From JACVRW01 sp963739095 (GTDB lineage Bacteria; Actinomycetota; Thermoleophilia; Solirubrobacterales; Thermoleophilaceae), in contig CAVTZF010000013.1 in assembly GCA_963739095.1 (NCBI GenBank), positions 52,140-116,139 on the forward strand: 64,000 nucleotides of DNA, in the 5' to 3' direction. A program made the position numbers and the translations under genes. Position 1 is the stretch's first letter; every line of letters starts with the position of its first letter. The notes under the pieces are model-generated. The model ran no database searches, was not told the DNA's origin, and was given only the letters and a program-made list of their open reading frames with translations. Positions 60,570 through 64,000 of the stretch are shown here, one piece after another.

Positions 60570-61310
60570 TCATGCCTGAGCGGGGCCGGCGGGCCTCGAC
60601 ACGAGCCCGGTTTCGTAGGCGAACACCACGAGCTGAGCGCGGTCGCGAGCGCGGACCTTGCCCATCGCCCGGCTCACATGGGTCCGTGCGGTGGCGGGAC
60701 TCACGACCAGGCGCCCCGCGATCTCGTCATTGCTGAGTCCGAGGGCGACGAGAGCCACGACCTCGGCCTCGCGCGTGGTCAGATCGCCTGCCGACTCGAC
60801 GCCGGGAAGGCGCGGCTCGGTACGCGCGGCGAACTCGGCGATGACCCGGCGCGTCAGGCTGGGCGAGAGCAGGGCGTCGCCGCGAGCGACGACGTCCACC
60901 GCCTGCACCAGCTCGGCCGGCTGGGTGTCCTTGAGCAGCAGTCCGCAGGCGCCGGCGCGCAGAGCGGGGAAGTTGCGCTCGTCGTCCTCCGACGCCGTCA
61001 GCAGGAGCACGGGGCAGCCCGGCTCGGTGAGCAGGCGCCGGGTCGTCTCGACGGCCCCGAGGCCGGGAAGCGTGACGTCGATGAGCACCACGTCAGGCCG
61101 CCGTTCGCGCGTCACGGCGATGGCGGTCTCGCCGTCGGACGCCTCGCCGACCACGCTGATATGACCGTCGCCCTCGAGTAGGGCGCGAAAGCCGGCGCGC
61201 GCAAGCGCGTGAGCGTCGGCGAGCACGACGCGGACGGCCGGCCCGGGCGTCTCACCGGCGTCCCGCTCGTGACCGCCGTGGGCCCTGAGCACGACGAGCG
61301 TTCGAGACAT
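60570..61310 (-). CDS. NarL/FixJ-type response regulator
   Basis: The 246-residue protein has a receiver with acidic pocket LAD, phospho-Asp in PDVVLIDVTLPGLG and the switch Lys in LLLKDTQP. The LuxR-type HTH is LTTREAEVVALVALGLSNDEIAGRLVVSPATARTHVSRAMGKVRARDRAQLVVFAYETGLV. The HTH is very close to that of the upstream gene, so the two arose by tandem duplication. It starts eight bases after that gene's stop. No histidine kinase is in the window. Confidence 0.92.
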   Translation of the reverse strand: MSRTLVVLRAHGGHERDAGETPGPAVRVVLADAHALARAGFRALLEGDGHISVVGEASDGETAIAVTRERRPDVVLIDVTLPGLGAVETTRRLLTEPGCPVLLLTASEDDERNFPALRAGACGLLLKDTQPAELVQAVDVVARGDALLSPSLTRRVIAEFAARTEPRLPGVESAGDLTTREAEVVALVALGLSNDEIAGRLVVSPATARTHVSRAMGKVRARDRAQLVVFAYETGLVSRPAGPAQA

Positions 61311-61318
61311 GACCGCGC

Positions 61319-62074
61319 CTAGGCCGGACTGGTTGCGGGAGAGGGGACGAGCCCACTCTCGTAGGCGAACGCCACGAGTTGTGCTCGGTTGCGGGCCTGA
61401 AGCTTCATCATCGCGCGACTGACGTGCGTCTTCGCGGTGGCCGGGCTCACGACCAGGTGCTCGCCGATCTCGTGGTTGTTGAGGCCACGCGCCGCGAGCA
61501 TCGTCACTTCGCGCTCGCGGTCCGTCAGCTCCTCGAGGCCGTCGGGGCTCGTCTGTGGGACATCGAGCGAGGCGAACTCGGCCAGGAGGCGCCGGGTCGT
61601 GGAGGGTGGGAGCAGGGCATCACCGAGGGCCACCACGCGAACCGCGTTGACGAGCTCGGCGGGCTCCGTGTCCCGCAGCAGGAAGCCGCTGGCTCCCGCT
61701 CGCAATGCGTCGAACGCACACTCGTCGCTGTCGTGCGCGGTCAGGATCATCACACGCGCGCGAGGAAGCCGAGCGATCTGTCGTGTGGCCTCGATGCTGC
61801 CCTGGAGGGCCGCGTCGATCAGCACGACGTCCGGCCCGGTGCGGCGGGCGGTCGCGACAGCCTCGTCCGCATTCGCCGCTTCGGCGATGACGGAGATCCC
61901 GGATTCGGTCTCCAGCAGCATCCTGAACGCGGCGCGCACCAGCGCCTGCTCATCCGCGATCAGCACGCGGATCTCGCATGTGGCCTCCGGCACCTCGGCC
62001 CGGCCGACCAGGCGGAGGCGAGGGCGAGCCGGGGGGGCGGTGACCGGAACGGGTGCGAGGAGGGTTGCACTCAT
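61319..62074 (-). CDS. NarL-type response regulator with altered receiver
   Basis: From ATG 62074 (MSATLLAPVP) a Pro-rich leader of about 35 residues precedes the receiver. Phospho-Asp is in PDVVLIDAALQG. The usual switch Lys is Arg (FLLRDTEP). After the Asp, the common MPG is AALQG. Such changes often give phosphorylation-independent or weakened receivers. The LuxR-type HTH is LTDREREVTMLAARGLNNHEIGEHLVVSPATAKTHVSRAMMKLQARNRAQLVAFAYESGL. First gene of the minus-strand pair, divergent from the receiver-only gene at 62235. Confidence 0.9.
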   Translation of the reverse strand: MSATLLAPVPVTAPPARPRLRLVGRAEVPEATCEIRVLIADEQALVRAAFRMLLETESGISVIAEAANADEAVATARRTGPDVVLIDAALQGSIEATRQIARLPRARVMILTAHDSDECAFDALRAGASGFLLRDTEPAELVNAVRVVALGDALLPPSTTRRLLAEFASLDVPQTSPDGLEELTDREREVTMLAARGLNNHEIGEHLVVSPATAKTHVSRAMMKLQARNRAQLVAFAYESGLVPSPATSPA

Positions 62075-62144
62075 TGGGCGGGCAGTCTCCCGTGCCTCGT
62101 CCACGGCCGGAATACCCGCTCACCCGAGATCGTCCGTGGGTACA

Positions 62145-62200
62145 CCCTACGCCCGGGGTAGGGCCAGCCCTACCGAGGTGCATTGTCGGGTTGTCCCTAC
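62145..62200. promoter_or_regulatory. CCCTAC-type sites between divergent response-regulator genes
   Basis: GGTAGGGC-CA-GCCCTACC at 62157-62174 is a perfect 8+2+8 palindrome. A CCCTAC at 62145-62150 pairs with the GTAGGG at 62158-62163 to make a second, overlapping inverted repeat. Another CCCTAC lies at 62195-62200. Thus four half-sites of one kind fill the 160-base divergent promoter. LuxR/NarL-type regulators bind such inverted heptamers; the adjacent regulators are likely to bind here, perhaps cooperatively. Confidence 0.75.
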
Positions 62201-62234
62201 CCAGACGGGTGAACCCCAGTGACATGATCCGCGC

Positions 62235-62594
62235 GTGGCTTGGTCTTGCCTTCTCGTCGACGACGACCCCGGTTTCCGCGATCTGGCTCGCCGTGTGCTC
62301 GGCTCGAGCGGGCTCACGATCGTCGGCGAGGCGGACACGGCTGCCGCTGGGCTCGCTGCGGCCAAGGAGCTCAAGCCGCAAACCATCCTGGTTGACGTGG
62401 GCCTGCCGGACGGCGACGGCGTGGCGCTCGCGCGCGAACTCGTGGCGATGCCGTGGAGCCCGCGCGTGGTCCTGACCTCAGTAGATGCCGATGCCGTGAG
62501 CCCTGAGGAGCTTCGCGCGGCCGGGGCTGCCGGGTTTGCGCCGAAGGACGAACTGCCGGGAGCGGGCCTGCAGCTCCTGGTGGCCACGGACTAG
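62235..62594 (+). CDS. Receiver-only response regulator
   Basis: The GTG-started 119-residue protein is a single receiver domain: acidic pocket VDDDPGFRD, phospho-Asp in TILVDVGLPDGDG, Thr/Ser in VVLTSVDAD and switch Lys in GFAPKDELPG. All key residues are present, so it can be phosphorylated. Without an output domain it would work by protein contacts or as a phosphate sink. It lies 30 bases before another response regulator gene on the same strand. Confidence 0.88.
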   Translation: MAWSCLLVDDDPGFRDLARRVLGSSGLTIVGEADTAAAGLAAAKELKPQTILVDVGLPDGDGVALARELVAMPWSPRVVLTSVDADAVSPEELRAAGAAGFAPKDELPGAGLQLLVATD

Positions 62595-62624
62595 GCCGCC
62601 ACGGAGGTAGTAGCGTAGGCCGCC

Positions 62625-63308
62625 GTGCCCGAGCCGTTGCGGGTCGTGATCGGAGAGGACGACGTGCTGATGCGCGAGGGAATCGTGCGTCTGCTGACCG
62701 AGGCGGGCTTCGATGTGGTCGCGCAGGCAGGCGATGCCGACGACCTGCTGCGAAAGGCCTTGTCGCATAGCCCGGATGTCACGATCGTCGACGTCCAGAT
62801 GCCGCCGGAGCGCCAGGACGATGGCCTGCGCGCCGCGCTCGAGTTGCGCAGGCGCCAACCCGAGGCCGGGATCCTGGTCCTGTCGCAGTTCTACGAGGAG
62901 ACCTATGCGCTGGACCTGATCGGCGAGCGCCCCGACGGGGTCGGCTATCTGCTCAAGGAGCGGGTCGGCGACGTGGACGCGTTCATCGATGCCGTCAAGC
63001 GGGTGGCGGCCGGCGGCAGCGCCCTCGACCCCGAGGTGGTTGGCCGTATGCTCGGGCGGCGGCGGCCTGACGGGCCAATTCAGAGCCTGAGCCCGCGCGA
63101 GCGAGACGTGCTGGGGGCGATGGCCGAGGGGAAGTCGAACCAGGGGATCGCCGACGCGCTCGTGGTGACCGAGGCGGCGGTCGAGAAGCACGTGACGAGC
63201 ATCTTCCACAAGCTCGGCCTCGGGCCGACGCCGATGGAGCACCGGCGAGTGCTGGCCGTCCTCACGTACCTGAGCGACTCTGCGAGCAGCCCGCGCCGCA
63301 GCGAGTAG
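62625..63308 (+). CDS. NarL/FixJ-type response regulator
   Basis: The GTG-started 227-residue protein has a receiver (VVIGEDDVLMREGIVRLLTEAGFDVVAQAG, phospho-Asp in VTIVDVQMPP, switch Lys in YLLKERVGD). The LuxR-type HTH is LSPRERDVLGAMAEGKSNQGIADALVVTEAAVEKHVTSIFHKLGL. It differs clearly from the divergent tandem pair, so it is not a recent copy of them. It is co-directional with the receiver-only gene and probably co-transcribed. Confidence 0.92.
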   Translation: MPEPLRVVIGEDDVLMREGIVRLLTEAGFDVVAQAGDADDLLRKALSHSPDVTIVDVQMPPERQDDGLRAALELRRRQPEAGILVLSQFYEETYALDLIGERPDGVGYLLKERVGDVDAFIDAVKRVAAGGSALDPEVVGRMLGRRRPDGPIQSLSPRERDVLGAMAEGKSNQGIADALVVTEAAVEKHVTSIFHKLGLGPTPMEHRRVLAVLTYLSDSASSPRRSE

Positions 63309-63318
63309 CGGCCCGAGG

Positions 63319-63522
63319 TCAGCCGTAGAGCCGTCCGGACTGCTCGGCGCCCGCGACCGCCAGCTCGGTCACGACGGCGCCCACGAAAGCTGCCCGGCAG
63401 TGCGAGATCTCGTCGTCGAGGTCACGCATGTACGTCTCGCAGGAGGTGAGGCCGGCGTTCTCGGCCTCGAATCGCTCCAGCTGGAGGAGGGTCAGGTGGT
63501 CGCGCAGATCGTTGACGTTCAT
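63319..63522 (-). CDS. Small helical protein
   Basis: From ATG 63522 (MNVNDLRDHLTLLQLERFEAE) the 67-residue product is one helix-rich unit, TYMRDLDDEISHCRAAFVGAVVTELAVA, with two Cys and a high Leu/Glu content. It converges on the response-regulator gene with ten bases between stops. No family recognised; composition supports a real protein. Confidence 0.5.
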   Translation of the reverse strand: MNVNDLRDHLTLLQLERFEAENAGLTSCETYMRDLDDEISHCRAAFVGAVVTELAVAGAEQSGRLYG

Positions 63523-63713
63523 GGCAGCAATACTGCGCCGCGCGGGCGCCGGTGTCGTCGCCCGGCAGGCGACTCTTCCGCCTACCACACGCGGCGTCGC
63601 CGGCCACAGCGTCTACCACCGAAGGCGTAGCGCGATCACTCCATAGCCGGTCGCGATTGTGGCCGAGCGGGATCGCCCCGACGCTTTGCCTTCCACACCG
63701 GAAGGAGAACTCC

Positions 63714-64000
63714 ATGGAAAGGGTCAGGCTCGGGATGACCGAGCTCCAGGTGTCGCCGATCGCGTTCGGGACCTGGCAGCTCGGCGGAGACTGGGCGACG
63801 TCGACCAGGACGAGGCGGGCGCGGCGATCCAACACGCGCGCGAACAGGGCATCAACTTCTTCGACACCGCTCAGGCGTACGGGTTCGGCGCCTCGGAGCG
63901 CCTTCTGGGGCGAGTCCTGCGCGATGAGCTCGAGCACCGCCGTGACGAGGTCGTGATCGCAACGAAGGGCGGTCTGCGCATGACTGCCGCCGGCATGGTG
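63714..64000 (+). pseudogene. Aldo/keto reductase with one frameshift (3' partial)
   Basis: GAAGGAG precedes ATG 63714. The start reads MERVRLGMTELQVSPIAFGTWQLGGDW. A missing base in the G-run near 63792 breaks the frame. The next frame continues GDVDQDEAGAAIQHAREQGINFFDTAQAYGFGASERLLGRVL, with the catalytic Asp/Tyr segment, and VVIATKGGLRM up to the window end. Apart from the frameshift it is a normal AKR. A lost G in a run of G suggests sequencing error. Confidence 0.75.

Overview
The window is very GC-rich chromosomal DNA, almost completely filled with genes on both strands and using many GTG starts. Gene content suggests a Thermoleophilia-type actinobacterium (Solirubrobacterales or a relative). 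The signs are secreted proteins with RTX-like tails ending in a cysteine cap, Tat and lipoprotein signals, a DUF4394 protein, several acyl-CoA dehydrogenases, TetR/NarL regulators, and a lysyl oxidase-like protein. This is inference from style and families; there is no rRNA marker. I see no rRNA, tRNA or CRISPR array.

Layout. 1-4.2 kb: two convergent secreted beta-propeller proteins with RTX-like tails, plus a secreted unknown. 4.2-8.2 kb: a VWA (CoxE-like)/MoxR ATPase pair, a small membrane protein, an NAD(P)-dependent epimerase and a four-helix membrane protein. 8.2-13.7 kb: MOSC protein and citrate synthase (overlapping), a DHA2-type MFS pump, a Tat-exported berberine-bridge-like FAD oxidase, a membrane protein and an EVE-domain protein. 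13.8-16.3 kb: small conserved protein, Tat lipoprotein of the alkaline phosphatase/sulfatase superfamily, and a 2,4-dienoyl-CoA-reductase-like SDR. 16.6-25.1 kb: the most coherent metabolic block. A TetR gene is co-transcribed with a ThDP enzyme and an aminotransferase. Divergent from it are a polar amino acid ABC importer and a frameshifted acyl-CoA dehydrogenase. Two tandem palindromic operators lie in the divergent promoter. A second acyl-CoA dehydrogenase follows.

25.1-30.5 kb: ArsA-type ATPase with small partner, secreted glucuronyl C5-epimerase-like protein, lipoprotein, glycolipid-binding-domain protein and a His/Asp-tailed secreted protein. 30.5-33 kb: frameshifted MFS pump and divergent TetR, with three tandem palindromes between them. 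33-42.7 kb: aldo/keto reductase, TerC, ArsR/SRPBCC pair divergent from clpP with two tandem operators, M28 peptidase, Ca2+/H+ antiporter, AlkA-like glycosylase, acidic protein and a third acyl-CoA dehydrogenase ending at a clear terminator. 42.8-46.8 kb: O-methyltransferase and two secreted proteins. 47-47.6 kb: a scar with an integrase fragment and a truncated hydrolase. 47.8-52.2 kb: two alpha/beta hydrolases, a lactonase-like MBL protein co-transcribed with an ECF sigma factor, and a RibD/DHFR-like protein. 52.3-60.5 kb: small membrane, secreted and enzyme genes, including lysyl oxidase-like and basic-tailed secreted proteins, and a LysR regulator. 60.5-63.3 kb: four response regulators without a histidine kinase, with a CCCTAC-rich divergent promoter. 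The window ends inside a frameshifted aldo/keto reductase.

Several otherwise well-preserved genes carry single-base frameshifts (about 2.92-3.12, 17.50, 31.96, 40.64 and 63.79 kb). This repeated pattern looks more like residual sequence error than gene decay, but reads are needed to tell.
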